In this document: positions 34,290 to 43,329 of the stretch, piece by piece
Numbering within the stretch: the stretch's first letter is position 1
Layout: each line of letters begins with the position of its first letter
Source of the DNA: an uncultured bacterium
Lineage (GTDB): Bacteria; Cyanobacteriota; Vampirovibrionia; Gastranaerophilales; Gastranaerophilaceae
NCBI GenBank assembly: GCA_900551915.1
Contig: URXT01000005.1
Coordinates: 1 to 64,000, forward strand
DNA length: 64,000 bases
Direction of reading: 5' to 3'
Notes under the pieces: model-generated
What the model was told of the DNA's origin: nothing
The model's input: only the letters and a program-made list of their open reading frames with translations
Databases searched by the model: none
Translations under genes and position numbers: made by a program

Positions 34290-36277
34290 TTGTTCAACAT
34301 CTCGCGCATTTTTTTCAACTTATCGCGAATTTCGGCGGCACGTTCAAAATCAAGAATTTTCGCCGCCTTATGCATATCTTTCTCAAGCTTGTCGATTAGT
34401 TTCGGCAAGTCTTTTTTATCTATGCCCATATCAACCATTTCTTCAGCAACAATATCTTCAAGATCCCGGTAGCTCGCAACAAGTGATAAAAGGTTGTTTT
34501 CAATAGGTTTTTTAATAGTTTGCGGAACAATTCCGTACTTGTTGTTATGTGCTATTTGAATTTCACGACGGCGGTTAGTCTCAGAAATAGCTTTTTCCAT
34601 ACTTTCAGTCATTCTGTCTGCATACATGATAACTTCGCCGCAAGCATTACGGGCAGCACGTCCTATTGTCTGAATTAGACTTGTTTCGCTTCTTAAAAAG
34701 CCTTCTTTGTCAGCATCCATAATCGCAACAAGCGAAACTTCCGGAATATCCAGCCCTTCTCTCAAAAGGTTAACGCCTATCAAAACATCAAATTCGCCAA
34801 GACGTAAATCCCTCAAAATTTCAACACGTTCCAGCGATTGAATTTCAGAATGAAGATATCTGACACGAATTCCCTCCTGAAGAAAGAAATCTGTTAAATC
34901 TTCAGCCATTTTCTTTGTCAAAGTAGTGATAAGAACGCGTTCATCTTTTTCCGTGCGTTTCTTAATTTCATTTTTTAAATCATTAATCTGTGTATCAATC
35001 GGGCGCACTGAAATCTTAGGGTCAACAAGACCGGTTGGACGAATTATCTGTTCGACAAGCTGTTCAGAAGTTCTTCGCTCAAATTCACCCGGGGTCGCAG
35101 AAATATAAATTTTCTGGTGAACACGCGAGAAGAATTCATCATTTGTAAGCGGCCTATTATCTTTTGCGCAAGGCAATCTGAAACCGTATTCAATCAAAGT
35201 ATCTTTTCTTGCAGCATCTCCGTGCGACATTCCTTTTAATTGAGGGAGCGTGACGTGTGATTCATCAATTACAGTTAGAAAATCCCCTTGAAAATAATCA
35301 AGTAAAGTAGCAGGAGGGCTTCCCGGCCGGCGGCGCTCAATTATTCTTGAATAATTTTCAATACCGGAACAATATCCCATTTCCTTAATCATTTCAATAT
35401 CATATTTCACACGCTGGGCAAGTCTTTGCGCTTCAACCAGCTTATTCTGGCTTTCTAACTCTGCAAGCCTTGAAGAAAGTTCTTGACGAATTAAGTCAAG
35501 CGTTTCCTCCGCATTTTCGTCGTAGGAAAGGTAATGAACCGCCGGATAAATGACAACGCTGTCAGGCGTTTCAAGAATTTCACCCGAAACATTATCAATT
35601 CTGACGATTTTTTCTATTTCATCTCCGAAAAAGTAAATTCTTGTAATGATTTTTTCATAAGCCGGCATAATTTCAACGATATCGCCGCGCGCTCTAAAAG
35701 TTGCCCTTTCCAGCACCAAATCATTTCTTGTATACTGTACGCTTACTAAATGGCGCAAAAGGTCATCTCTTTCAACCTCATCACCGACTTTTAATTCAAC
35801 CGAACCGCGAAAATAATTTTCAGGTAATCCCAAGCCGTAAATACAACTCACAGAGGCAACAATAATAACATCATTCCGCTCATAAAGACTTCTGGTTGAA
35901 TTGTGGCGGAGACGGTCAATTTCATCGTTGATTGAAGCAGACTTTTCAATATAAGTATCGGTACGCGGAATATATGCTTCCGGCTGATAGTAATCGTAAT
36001 AACTTATGAAATATTCAACTGCATTGTCCGGAAAAAGTTCTTTAAATTCGTTATAAAGCTGTGCAGCCAGAGTTTTGTTATGAGCAATAATGAGTGTAGG
36101 CTTTTGGACTTTTTCAATAACATTCGCAATTGTAAAAGTTTTACCGGAACCGGTTATCCCGAGAAGAGTTTGGGCATCATCACCCTCCTGAATGCCTCTA
36201 GCTAAAGCTTCAATTGCCTTTGGCTGGTCGCCGGCTGGTGAGTATTTAGAATTAATTTTGAACTTTCTTTTTTCCAT
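34286..36277 (-). CDS. uvrB: Excinuclease ABC subunit B
   Basis: Damage-verifying helicase-like subunit of nucleotide excision repair. 663 aa. Walker [11 protein letters not shown] near residues 37-46, the beta-hairpin region [20 protein letters not shown], motif [14 protein letters not shown], helicase motifs [22 protein letters not shown] and QTIGRAARN, and the C-terminal UVR motif ([20 protein letters not shown]) that binds UvrC. All regions are intact. Converges on the preceding membrane protein gene with a 4-base overlap. Confidence 0.98.
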   Translation of the reverse strand: MEKRKFKINSKYSPAGDQPKAIEALARGIQEGDDAQTLLGITGSGKTFTIANVIEKVQKPTLIIAHNKTLAAQLYNEFKELFPDNAVEYFISYYDYYQPEAYIPRTDTYIEKSASINDEIDRLRHNSTRSLYERNDVIIVASVSCIYGLGLPENYFRGSVELKVGDEVERDDLLRHLVSVQYTRNDLVLERATFRARGDIVEIMPAYEKIITRIYFFGDEIEKIVRIDNVSGEILETPDSVVIYPAVHYLSYDENAEETLDLIRQELSSRLAELESQNKLVEAQRLAQRVKYDIEMIKEMGYCSGIENYSRIIERRRPGSPPATLLDYFQGDFLTVIDESHVTLPQLKGMSHGDAARKDTLIEYGFRLPCAKDNRPLTNDEFFSRVHQKIYISATPGEFERRTSEQLVEQIIRPTGLVDPKISVRPIDTQINDLKNEIKKRTEKDERVLITTLTKKMAEDLTDFFLQEGIRVRYLHSEIQSLERVEILRDLRLGEFDVLIGVNLLREGLDIPEVSLVAIMDADKEGFLRSETSLIQTIGRAARNACGEVIMYADRMTESMEKAISETNRRREIQIAHNNKYGIVPQTIKKPIENNLLSLVASYRDLEDIVAEEMVDMGIDKKDLPKLIDKLEKDMHKAAKILDFERAAEIRDKLKKMREMLNN

Positions 36278-36378
36278 ATCAAAATTTTATCTCAAATATA
36301 TAAGTTTTCCATAGCAAAAAAGTTTATTCTTGAGTATTGTATAATTAACAAGCAGATAAATATTATGAGAAGAATGGC

Positions 36379-37521
36379 ATGCCAGTAATCACCTCAACGG
36401 GAGCGAAACCCGAACATAAGCAAAATAAGAAAATAGAAAAAAACTACAAAGACCCGTTAAACAGCTGGGGAATTCGTGCTTTGATGTATTCAAGTGAAAT
36501 CGGCGCAACGGTCAATGAAATTGCGCCAAAACTTACTTTTGCATTGTGGGTGCCTTCGTTTATGTATCTTGGAGCGGATATTTATGACAAATACAAAAAT
36601 GATAAAAACGAATTTTCTCCAAGCAGCAAAAGAGGTGTTAAAGAAGCAATAAGACAGGCATTTTCCTTTTTCATACTCCCAACCGGCGCAACTATTTTAG
36701 GACAAAAACTTACATCTCCGCTTGGAAAGCTTATCAGCGACAAGCTTTCAATAAACGCCAAAGACGGAATTTACAGACATACGAAAGATGTAATTGACCA
36801 GAGTATTGGCAATAATTTTAATAACAAAGATAAATTTAAAACCTTTTTAATTAACTCATTAAAAAATAAAGTTACATCCCTTGAAAATTCTAAAAAAACA
36901 GATAATATTTTCAAAAAATTTCACAGATATTTAAAGGGCGACTTTTCTTTAGCAGATTCTGACAATAAAAAACTTTACGCTTTTGCTGAAAAAAACGCAA
37001 ATCTGCTTTTTGAAATTAAGGATGCATTGCAAAATAATAAAAAGCACAAAAATATACCTGAAAGAATTTACAAGAAATACAACAAAACACTTCCCATAAT
37101 GAAGCATCTTTATGGAGAAGATTGCACTGACTATGCATTAAAAACCGCACTCAAAGAGTATCAAAATACCCTAATTGTTAAAAACAAAATTACCAAAACA
37201 ATAGGCGGTGTTGTTTCCTGCCTGCTTTTGACACAGCCAATAAGCTATATTGTCAACAAAATACTAATGCCCAAATATATTACGCCCGGCGTCGAGATTA
37301 TAAGCTTAAAATTCCGCGAAAGCAACCTTATCAGGCAGCATGTTGAAAAAGTTGACCAAAACCGAAAGAAACAGCTTAATTCTACAACTCTTTTAAACGT
37401 GCATGAAAAGAGTCGGACAAAGGAGCCTCCTCCATTTCAGAAATCTGAGAAGCCTGCTGATAAGCCTCAGGCAAATCAAGAAAGTATTCACCGTCAACAA
37501 AACGTACAAGTTCGTTCATAA
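36379..37521 (+). CDS. Membrane-associated hypothetical protein
   Basis: 380-aa protein without a signal peptide. Hydrophobic segments occur near residues 50-70 (LTFALWVPSFMYLGADIYD), 90-120 (AFSFFILPTGATILG) and 275-300 (IGGVVSCLLLTQPISYIV); between them lies a Lys-rich helical part. The last 65 residues are Pro/Gln/Lys-rich and probably disordered. That tail lies antisense to the last 140 bases of the CpaF-like gene, an unusually long convergent overlap. Its start has GAGAAGAATGGC around the ATG. Unrecognised family; the hydrophobic layout recalls the 707-aa protein at 40927. Confidence 0.6.
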   Translation: MPVITSTGAKPEHKQNKKIEKNYKDPLNSWGIRALMYSSEIGATVNEIAPKLTFALWVPSFMYLGADIYDKYKNDKNEFSPSSKRGVKEAIRQAFSFFILPTGATILGQKLTSPLGKLISDKLSINAKDGIYRHTKDVIDQSIGNNFNNKDKFKTFLINSLKNKVTSLENSKKTDNIFKKFHRYLKGDFSLADSDNKKLYAFAEKNANLLFEIKDALQNNKKHKNIPERIYKKYNKTLPIMKHLYGEDCTDYALKTALKEYQNTLIVKNKITKTIGGVVSCLLLTQPISYIVNKILMPKYITPGVEIISLKFRESNLIRQHVEKVDQNRKKQLNSTTLLNVHEKSRTKEPPPFQKSEKPADKPQANQESIHRQQNVQVRS

Positions 37522-38662
37522 CAAGTGAGGACGATTTTGTGGAAGTAATTTCCATTATTGAAGCAATTCTATACGTATCTTTAAATTTTTCAATATGAAT
37601 TGCAAAATCATAAATACTTGAAAGTTTTGTTTTTGCCTGCTTTTCAGTACATTTCAATGAAGCCGTAGTTAAGGTGGTTATTTTAGACGCAGCATCAGCC
37701 GGAGTTTGAGCGCGCATTCCCGTTAAAAGACCACTTTTTGAATTCTCCTGTTTCAGATAATAGGAGGAGAATTTCTTTAAATCGTTTATTTGAGAGGCCG
37801 AAAAATCAAAATCCAAATCTTCAACAGTTGAAATTACATATTCATAATCAAAATTCTCAATCTGCTGAGCAGAGAAAAGAGCAACGTTTTCATTAGTGTC
37901 GGGGAAAATTCCGTTGTCTTCGAGCATGGCACACCGGGCGTCATCAGAAACAGAATTTAAAAGAACCTGTATAAACCAGCATAAATCCTCATCATTTACA
38001 GAAGAAATCAACAGGTTTTTACGCTCCGAAAGAACAGTTTTCAAAAAATACTTTAATTCAGGGTTTATAATTGATTTTTGTGTAAGAATATCTAAATTAT
38101 CTGAAATATTCTTGATTTTTCTTATAATAAGCGTGTCCAGGCAAACCGGAGGCCTTAATATTGTTACCCTAAAATCATTACGCTTGCTTTTAGCTACCGG
38201 AGTTTCGGCATTAAAGGTTTTAATTAAGGCTTCAAGCTGTTCTTTTGTTATGGTGTATGAAGTTTTTTTAAACCCATCATGAGACTTTGCATATACGACA
38301 CCGGAAGAATTCACAGACACAGCGCTCACATTTTCTTTTGCAAGCACCCTGTCCAAAATACCAAACCCGTAATTTGTTTTCAAAAACTCTTTTGCTATTG
38401 TTTTTTTGTCTTCATCAGAAAGAACAAGCCCCTCAAATTCAGAAGTTAACTTGTTATCCAGAAAACTCATTACTAATTCAAGTTTTTTATCATAATCGTA
38501 TTCAAACCAAACCGGAACAGAAGCAGCTTTTTTGCTTAAGGACTCCATTATAAAATCACCAAAATCAAAATCAGAGTCTTCTTCAAAAGTTTCAATTCTA
38601 TCAGAAGCCGGTTCATATTCATTTACATTATCAAACTTTTTTAATCTATCGCTTAGTCCCAT
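37382..38662 (-). CDS. CpaF/TadA-like protein lacking the P-loop (pseudo-ATPase)
   Basis: 426-aa protein that follows the CpaF secretion-ATPase layout: an N-terminal domain (NYGFGILDRVLAKENVSAVS, then VYAKSHDGFKKTS), then FRVTILRPPVCLDTLIIRKI, and a C-terminal part (TGMRAQTPADAASKITTL, IYDFAIHIEKFKDTYRIASI). At the place of GGTGSGKT it reads NLLISSVNDEDLCWF, so the Walker A lysine and glycines are absent, and the Walker B/His region is also eroded. It should not hydrolyse ATP. It follows the CpaE-like gene by 12 bases. Its 3' end overlaps the convergent hypothetical gene by 140 bases. Confidence 0.7.
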   Translation of the reverse strand: MGLSDRLKKFDNVNEYEPASDRIETFEEDSDFDFGDFIMESLSKKAASVPVWFEYDYDKKLELVMSFLDNKLTSEFEGLVLSDEDKKTIAKEFLKTNYGFGILDRVLAKENVSAVSVNSSGVVYAKSHDGFKKTSYTITKEQLEALIKTFNAETPVAKSKRNDFRVTILRPPVCLDTLIIRKIKNISDNLDILTQKSIINPELKYFLKTVLSERKNLLISSVNDEDLCWFIQVLLNSVSDDARCAMLEDNGIFPDTNENVALFSAQQIENFDYEYVISTVEDLDFDFSASQINDLKKFSSYYLKQENSKSGLLTGMRAQTPADAASKITTLTTASLKCTEKQAKTKLSSIYDFAIHIEKFKDTYRIASIMEITSTKSSSLVMNELVRFVDGEYFLDLPEAYQQASQISEMEEAPLSDSFHARLKEL

Positions 38663-38674
38663 TTCTCCCCGCTT

Positions 38675-39871
38675 TTACCCCTGTTGAATACTGTCAATAT
38701 AATCGGATGATGCATATTTTTTAATAAGTTTATTTCTGTAAACCATATCAGATACTGACATGGCTAAATTCTTGTAACTTATTGCTACGTTTGATTCCGA
38801 ATTAACCTCTGAGACTGAAACGCCTTTGTTAATCGCAGACATCATTGTAAAATAGTTGTTCGGGATTTTCCAGTAAACTTCTTTTCCAAGAACTTGTTCA
38901 ACATCTTCAACCTTTATCTCATCGTTCTCCATGTAACGATTAATTACAATCTGCGTCTTTTCTTTGTCATAACCGAGTTTATCAAACAGGTCAAGTATTC
39001 TCTGACAATTTCTCAACGCCGGCAGATTTACGATTGTTACAAGAAAAATCAAATCCGAATTATCCAATGCTGTAACAGTTTTCTCATCAAAGGTCGAATC
39101 CGTATCAATTACAATATAAGAAAAGGTATTTTTTAAAGCGTCAATAAGTTTTGAAACCTGTTTTTTGGAAACCTTCTCGGCCTGCCTAAAATACGGAGGG
39201 TCTGCAAGAATATACAGGCTTGTATCTTTGTATCTTTCAACAGTGTTAAGCAAAAATTCTTCAGTAAGCTTTTCTGGATTTTGCAGCATGTAAGAAATAT
39301 TAAAAGAGGGCTTAACATCCAAAAATGACGTAATGTCTCCAAGCTGGAAATTTAAATCTACAAGTGCAACATTCTCTTTTGTAATCTTTGCCAATTCAAG
39401 CGCCAGATTTGAGGCAATAGACGTTTTGCCGATTCCACCCTTGTTTGAAAAGACTGTGACAACTCTGCATTTATTTTCTTTTGGCTTGTTCTCGGTAAGC
39501 TGCACAAAAATTCTTTCCAAAACTTCAAAAAATTCTCCTTTAATTACAGGAGCCGGCAAGAAATCTTTTGCACCTGCACGCATAGCCTTAACAATCAAAT
39601 CTACAGACGGGTTGTCCGAGATGGCTATAATTTTACAATTCGCGCAGGCAGAACTTATGTTTTCAATGAATTCCAGATATTTTGAAGTGTTTTTTGAAAC
39701 ATCAACAATCAGCAAGGATTTTTGAAGACTGGAAAGAGTATTAAAAATATCTGACAAATCACTAAAATCAAACAAAAGATTATATTTGCCGAATTCTTCA
39801 GCATACAACTTCAGAACATTTTTTGTATGTTCAGCTTCGGATAATATAACAGCTGAAATATCTTCACTCAT
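38675..39871 (-). CDS. CpaE-like ATPase (receiver-like domain plus MinD/ParA domain)
   Basis: 398-aa protein. The first 125 residues have the fold pattern of a response-regulator receiver (AVILSEAEHTKNVLKLYAE, LLIVDVSKNTS, KIIAISDNPSVDLIVKAMRAG), as in CpaE/TadZ of Tad pilus systems. A MinD/ParA ATPase follows with deviant Walker A FSNKGGIGKTS at about 150, then VALVDLNFQLGDITSFLDV and YIVIDTDSTFD. CpaE-type proteins place secretion or pilus machinery at the cell pole. The ATG at 39871 has GAGG five bases upstream and is preferred to a 15-residue extension. It forms an operon with the pseudo-CpaF; no other Tad gene is nearby. Confidence 0.82.
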   Translation of the reverse strand: MSEDISAVILSEAEHTKNVLKLYAEEFGKYNLLFDFSDLSDIFNTLSSLQKSLLIVDVSKNTSKYLEFIENISSACANCKIIAISDNPSVDLIVKAMRAGAKDFLPAPVIKGEFFEVLERIFVQLTENKPKENKCRVVTVFSNKGGIGKTSIASNLALELAKITKENVALVDLNFQLGDITSFLDVKPSFNISYMLQNPEKLTEEFLLNTVERYKDTSLYILADPPYFRQAEKVSKKQVSKLIDALKNTFSYIVIDTDSTFDEKTVTALDNSDLIFLVTIVNLPALRNCQRILDLFDKLGYDKEKTQIVINRYMENDEIKVEDVEQVLGKEVYWKIPNNYFTMMSAINKGVSVSEVNSESNVAISYKNLAMSVSDMVYRNKLIKKYASSDYIDSIQQG

Positions 39872-39966
39872 AAAAACCTCGGTTCTTACCATGAATTTTA
39901 TCACAGCAAAACCCATCGGGCAAGAAGGTTAAGGATAAAAAAGAAGTTAAGCATTCAGGGATTTTT

Positions 39967-40041
39967 ACCCCTCACCAAGAGATACTAAATTCGCTTTCGC
40001 TCATTAAGTATCTCTATCCTCTCCCGCAAGGGGCGAGGAAT
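39967..40041. repeat. REP-like palindromic intergenic element
   Basis: A 75-bp element of two nested palindromes: AGAGATACT (39978-39986) paired with AGTATCTCT (40007-40015), and CCTCTCCCGCAAGGGGCGAGG (40019-40039), preceded by ACCCCTCACC. It is noncoding and looks like the short palindromic intergenic repeats scattered in many genomes. Only one full copy is in the window. Confidence 0.6.
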
Positions 40042-40056
40042 ATGCGAAAAAACCAT

Positions 40057-40480
40057 TGTAAAACTGACAAATTCCACAAGTATCGTCAAAAGGCATTTAT
40101 CGTTCAAAGCACCTATACTAATATCTACACTTTACACCTAATCTCTGAAAATGCGGTACTGGTATGACAGCTCCAATGTACAAGAGCACACTACGTGTAA
40201 AAATTGTCGTCTTACACAAATTTTGTCAGAAAACATATATTGCTCCAAGCGTCTACGCTAATATCTACACTTTACACCTAATCTCTGCAAATGCGGTATT
40301 GGTATGACAGTTCCAAAGTACAAGAGCACACTACGTGTAAAAATTGCCGCCTTCCACAAATATCGTCAAAAGACATCTATCGTTCCAAGCACCTACACTA
40401 ATATCTACACTCTACACCTAATCCCTGCAAATGCGGTATTGGTATGACAGCTCCAATGTACAGGAGCACACTACGTGTGC
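40057..40480. repeat. Three tandem copies of a 140-bp repeat
   Basis: The same sequence recurs with an exact 140-base period: GGTATGACAG at 40161, 40301 and 40441; CTAATATCTACAC at 40118, 40258 and 40398; CACACTACGTGT in each copy. The first copy differs by a one-base indel near its start and the copies differ mainly by transitions. Each unit could be read as a 47-codon frame starting ATGA, but most differences change the amino acid, so it is probably noncoding. It fills most of a 660-bp gap with no other gene. Confidence 0.9.
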
Positions 40481-40580
40481 CAAAAAAAGCCTGATTTTTC
40501 AGGGGGAAAAATCAGGTATAAATGATTTGTAGGGGAAAAATTAATTGGAGTTAAAATTATAGTAAGTATTGATTAAAATC

Positions 40581-40745
40581 TTATATCAGATGAAGCGCCT
40601 GCCTGTTGGCTAAGGCTATAAAGTTCATCTGGGCTAAGAGAACTTCAGAACGGTCTTCATAAACTGCATTTTGAGCTGTTGTGACTTTGTCTTGATACAT
40701 ATCTTTCAATTTGTCATCAATTTTTTTCAAATTTGCAACTGCCAT
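40581..40745 (-). CDS. Small helical hypothetical protein
   Basis: 54-aa protein, charged and helical (ANLKKIDDKLKDMYQDK, then AVYEDRSEVLLAQMNFIALA), without signal peptide. GAGAGG lies about ten bases before the ATG. Upstream there is a promoter-like block shared with the region at 23450. It is divergent from the 707-aa gene, with which it shares the regulatory region. No family recognised; the short length lowers certainty. Confidence 0.5.
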   Translation of the reverse strand: MAVANLKKIDDKLKDMYQDKVTTAQNAVYEDRSEVLLAQMNFIALANRQALHLI

Positions 40746-40827
40746 ATCTTTAAGCCTCTCTTATTATTTTCGTCTTGTGTATATATAAAGTATATACAAA
40801 TTAGAAAATTTCAGTTTTGCTTTAACT

Positions 40828-40844
40828 TGTTACATAACTTTACA
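40828..40844 (-). promoter_or_regulatory. 17-bp motif TGTAAAGTTATGTAACA
   Basis: Second copy of the TGTAA-N5-TGTAA motif, midway in the divergent region between the 54-aa gene and the 707-aa gene (83 bases from each start). On the plus strand its end is the TTTACA -35 box of the next feature. Confidence 0.6.
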
Positions 40845-40867
40845 AACAAAACGAAAAATCCTATATT
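40839..40867 (+). promoter_or_regulatory. Promoter of the 707-aa gene
   Basis: TTTACA (40839-40844), 17-base spacer, TATATT (40862-40867). Predicted start of transcription about 40874, giving a leader of roughly 50 bases. Confidence 0.5.
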
Positions 40868-40926
40868 AAGGCAATTTGGCTTCACAAAATGTTTTTATAA
40901 TTATATAGGGGAACAAGGTTAGTAAT

Positions 40927-43050
40927 ATGGTCAACTCAATGAATCCGCAACAATATAATATTCCGATGCAGGCAATTGATGGACAAGTTTTGCCTGTAAA
41001 CATTGATAAGGAAAAAATTAAAGAGGGGGTTGACAATTCTTACCTTGCTAACCGTGTTAAAGCTTCACAAGACGAACAGACAAATCCTCTTTTATATGCT
41101 GGAACCGGCGCAGCAATTTGGTATGGTATTTCTCAGGGAATGGATGTTTTCAACAGAAGCTGTGCAAAAGACTATGAAAAAACAGCTTTTGGCAAACTTG
41201 GTGCCTGGGGTGACAAAATCGCAACAGCCTGGAACAACACAGCTTTAGGTAAATTATTTAACGGTGCCGGAAGAAAAGCAAAAGACCTCGGACATTGGAT
41301 GACCGAGAAAAACAGTATTGCATATTCGCTTGCAAATCATTCGACAAATCCGGAATGGCATTTTGCAAAAACTCCGGGTGCCGGTGTTCATGGATTTTTG
41401 GCAATGGACATGCAACAGGTCTTTGATGAATATTTGAAACCAATTTCTAAGAATTCAAATAAATTATCTTGGTTTAGCGGCAAAAATGTCAATCCGCAAA
41501 GGCTGGAACAGTACGGCTTAAAACAAGCCGACATTGACGCGTTCAAAAATACACTCAAAGGCAAAACTTATGCCGAAAAAGCTCTTGCAATTCAGAAAAA
41601 AGAACTTGAATTATTAGGCGTAAAACCTGACAGGCTTGCCGGCAAAAAACTTGAAGTTCTTGAACGATATGCAAAACGTTTAAAAATTAAACGATTAGGT
41701 TTTGAGTCAGTAGCAGAATTTGAAAAAGTCAAAGGCGACATTTTATCACATCCTGACAAAGTTATGCAGGCATTGAAAAACGCTACAAAAGACGGTGATG
41801 TTATAGTTCCGATTTGGCGCAAGAGCGGTAATCTCGGCAAAGTACAGAACCATCTTTTCGGAAGACAGGTTTCACTAAAAGAATATCTAAATAAATATAA
41901 AGCAGCTCTTGGTCAAGGTAACAAAACCGCATTGGGCAGATTTTTACCCAAAGCGCTTTCATGGCTTCTTGAGGGCTGCACAAACAGGTTTGCAGGCGGT
42001 AAAATAGCAGTTGCAATGCAAGCTGGGATTTTTGCCGACATGTTAATTCATACATTCAAAGCTCCAAAAGGTGAAAAAGGCAAAACTTTAGCTGAAAGAT
42101 TTGTAAATGACTTTACATACTTTATGGCAATGCCTTTGGGTATTGTTGCAATGCATAAAGTCGGCGGCTTGAAGTATGCAGGCATGACAACAGAACAGGT
42201 TAAAGCATACAGAGAATCCTTGAAGCAGTTTAACAATGATGTCAAATCCGGATTGTTGTCTGACAAAGCAAAATACAAAGCACGCGCAAAAGACTTGAAG
42301 AATATGCTTAAAGCAGATGTCAAAAACCCGATTACAAAGCTATTCAAAAAAATCGGCGGACTTATTAATATCGGTAACGAGACAAAACTTGCTAGACGTT
42401 CAGCCAGCAAGTGGAATTTGAACTTGCTCAGAAAATCCGGAAACTTTTTCCGCAACCTTGCCGGTGTACCTTTAAGAATTGCAATTCCGCTTGCAATAGT
42501 TTCGCCTTTCCTTGCAAAACTCACAACAAAAGGAGCGCATGCAATCTTTGGAAAGCCAACAAAATCAGTTCTTGATGAAGGTAAAGAGGAAGAAAACAAC
42601 CAAACAGCACAAACACTTTCGCCGGAACAGCAAAAAGCAATGCAGGAAGCTATAATTAAAGCAGCACAAGCTCAAATACATCAAGTTCCGCAATCTCAGA
42701 CAAACCTTATAAATCAATATGTTAATGCGCAGAAAAATCAAACTTCAAACACCAATACAAATTTGATTAATCAAGCAGTAACAAATGCTCAACAGACTTC
42801 AATTGCCAATAAGCCAAATGTCAAAAATGCGGCAGATAAGCTTCCGGCCTCAAACGCACCAAAGAGAAGCTACATTCCTTCTCCGGAGTGTGGAATTAAA
42901 ACAGAAGTTAAAAAGTCTAAATACATACCATCCCCGGAATCAGTCGTATCGGCAGGGCCGGCAGAAGACTACAGCGCGGCAGAAATGGCGCTAAGCAAGG
43001 CTGACCAGGCAGAAAAGAATGTTATGGAAACTCTTGGTATGCGCTGGTAA
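40927..43050 (+). CDS. Large hypothetical protein with hydrophobic segments and Q/N-rich tail
   Basis: 707-aa protein, no signal peptide. Hydrophobic stretches occur near residues 55-70 (LLYAGTGAAIWYGISQG), 355-375 (AVAMQAGIFADMLIH), 395-410 (FMAMPLGIVAMH) and 515-535 (LRIAIPLAIVSPFLA); the rest is Lys-rich and helical. The C-terminal 170 residues are Gln/Asn/Ala-rich with a repeated TNLINQ element and two YIPSPE motifs (near 647 and 664). I recognise no family. It is divergently transcribed from a small gene across a shared motif region, and precedes the 6S RNA gene without a clear terminator. Confidence 0.65.
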   Translation: MVNSMNPQQYNIPMQAIDGQVLPVNIDKEKIKEGVDNSYLANRVKASQDEQTNPLLYAGTGAAIWYGISQGMDVFNRSCAKDYEKTAFGKLGAWGDKIATAWNNTALGKLFNGAGRKAKDLGHWMTEKNSIAYSLANHSTNPEWHFAKTPGAGVHGFLAMDMQQVFDEYLKPISKNSNKLSWFSGKNVNPQRLEQYGLKQADIDAFKNTLKGKTYAEKALAIQKKELELLGVKPDRLAGKKLEVLERYAKRLKIKRLGFESVAEFEKVKGDILSHPDKVMQALKNATKDGDVIVPIWRKSGNLGKVQNHLFGRQVSLKEYLNKYKAALGQGNKTALGRFLPKALSWLLEGCTNRFAGGKIAVAMQAGIFADMLIHTFKAPKGEKGKTLAERFVNDFTYFMAMPLGIVAMHKVGGLKYAGMTTEQVKAYRESLKQFNNDVKSGLLSDKAKYKARAKDLKNMLKADVKNPITKLFKKIGGLINIGNETKLARRSASKWNLNLLRKSGNFFRNLAGVPLRIAIPLAIVSPFLAKLTTKGAHAIFGKPTKSVLDEGKEEENNQTAQTLSPEQQKAMQEAIIKAAQAQIHQVPQSQTNLINQYVNAQKNQTSNTNTNLINQAVTNAQQTSIANKPNVKNAADKLPASNAPKRSYIPSPECGIKTEVKKSKYIPSPESVVSAGPAEDYSAAEMALSKADQAEKNVMETLGMRW

Positions 43051-43089
43051 AAATTTGAAGGTATTATAAATTTATAAGACTGTCAGATA

Positions 43090-43118
43090 TTGAACTTTTT
43101 AAAACAATCTGTTATAAT
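43090..43118 (+). promoter_or_regulatory. Sigma70-type promoter of the 6S RNA
   Basis: TTGAAC (43090-43095), 17-base spacer, perfect TATAAT (43113-43118). Predicted start about 43125, three bases before the first base of the RNA's closing stem. Confidence 0.8.
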
Positions 43119-43124
43119 AAAATT

Positions 43125-43290
43125 AATGTACGGGTGTTCAATTTTGTTCCTACATTTAACTAAATAGGGAGAGTTGACTCTCATGGCATTGCAGTATACC
43201 CGCCGATTTAAAATCGCCAGCGGGAAACGGATTTGTCAAGGCGCTCACCCACCTGCGAGACTAGCAGGTAACAAAATCGCATTCGTACTA
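43125..43290 (+). ncRNA. ssrS: Probable 6S RNA
   Basis: About 165-nt noncoding RNA with its own promoter and terminator. The ends pair (GTACG with CGTAC, then ATTTTGTT with AACAAAAT) to close a long rod. Inside are a 5'-side hairpin GAGAG/CTCTC, an apical stem CCCGC/GCGGG enclosing CGAT/ATCG, and a 3'-side hairpin ACCTGC/GCAGGT directly after GGCGCTCACCC. A rod with an internal bubble and a small hairpin next to CACCCACCT on the 3' side is the layout of 6S RNA, which binds the housekeeping RNA polymerase holoenzyme and releases it by making a short product RNA. The assignment is from structure, not from a covariance search. Confidence 0.68.
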
Positions 43291-43328
43291 AAATCCCGAA
43301 ACCTGATGGCTTCGGGATTTTTAATTTT
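43291..43328 (+). terminator. Terminator of the 6S RNA
   Basis: AAATCCCGAA / TTCGGGATTT hairpin with a 10-base loop, followed by TTAATTTT. It also lies against the stop codon of the convergent 553-aa gene. Confidence 0.85.
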
Positions 43329-43329
43329 A

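Noticed and set aside
39967..40480. CRISPR array or prophage attachment site
   Set aside because: Repeat units are 140 bp without spacers of constant size, no cas gene is present, and no integrase or flanking direct repeat was seen.
40042..40494. Overlapping small ORFs in the 140-bp repeats, joined by ATGA (40164, 40304, 40444) and one with an RBS-like GAGGAA at 40042
   Set aside because: Most base differences between copies change the amino acid, with few silent ones, and the products look like no protein; the frames are most simply a by-product of the repeat.
42048..42599. 183-codon open frame on the minus strand inside the 707-aa gene
   Set aside because: It is antisense to a longer gene with a normal ribosome site and promoter, and its Phe/Ser/Leu-rich composition is that of a complement-strand shadow.
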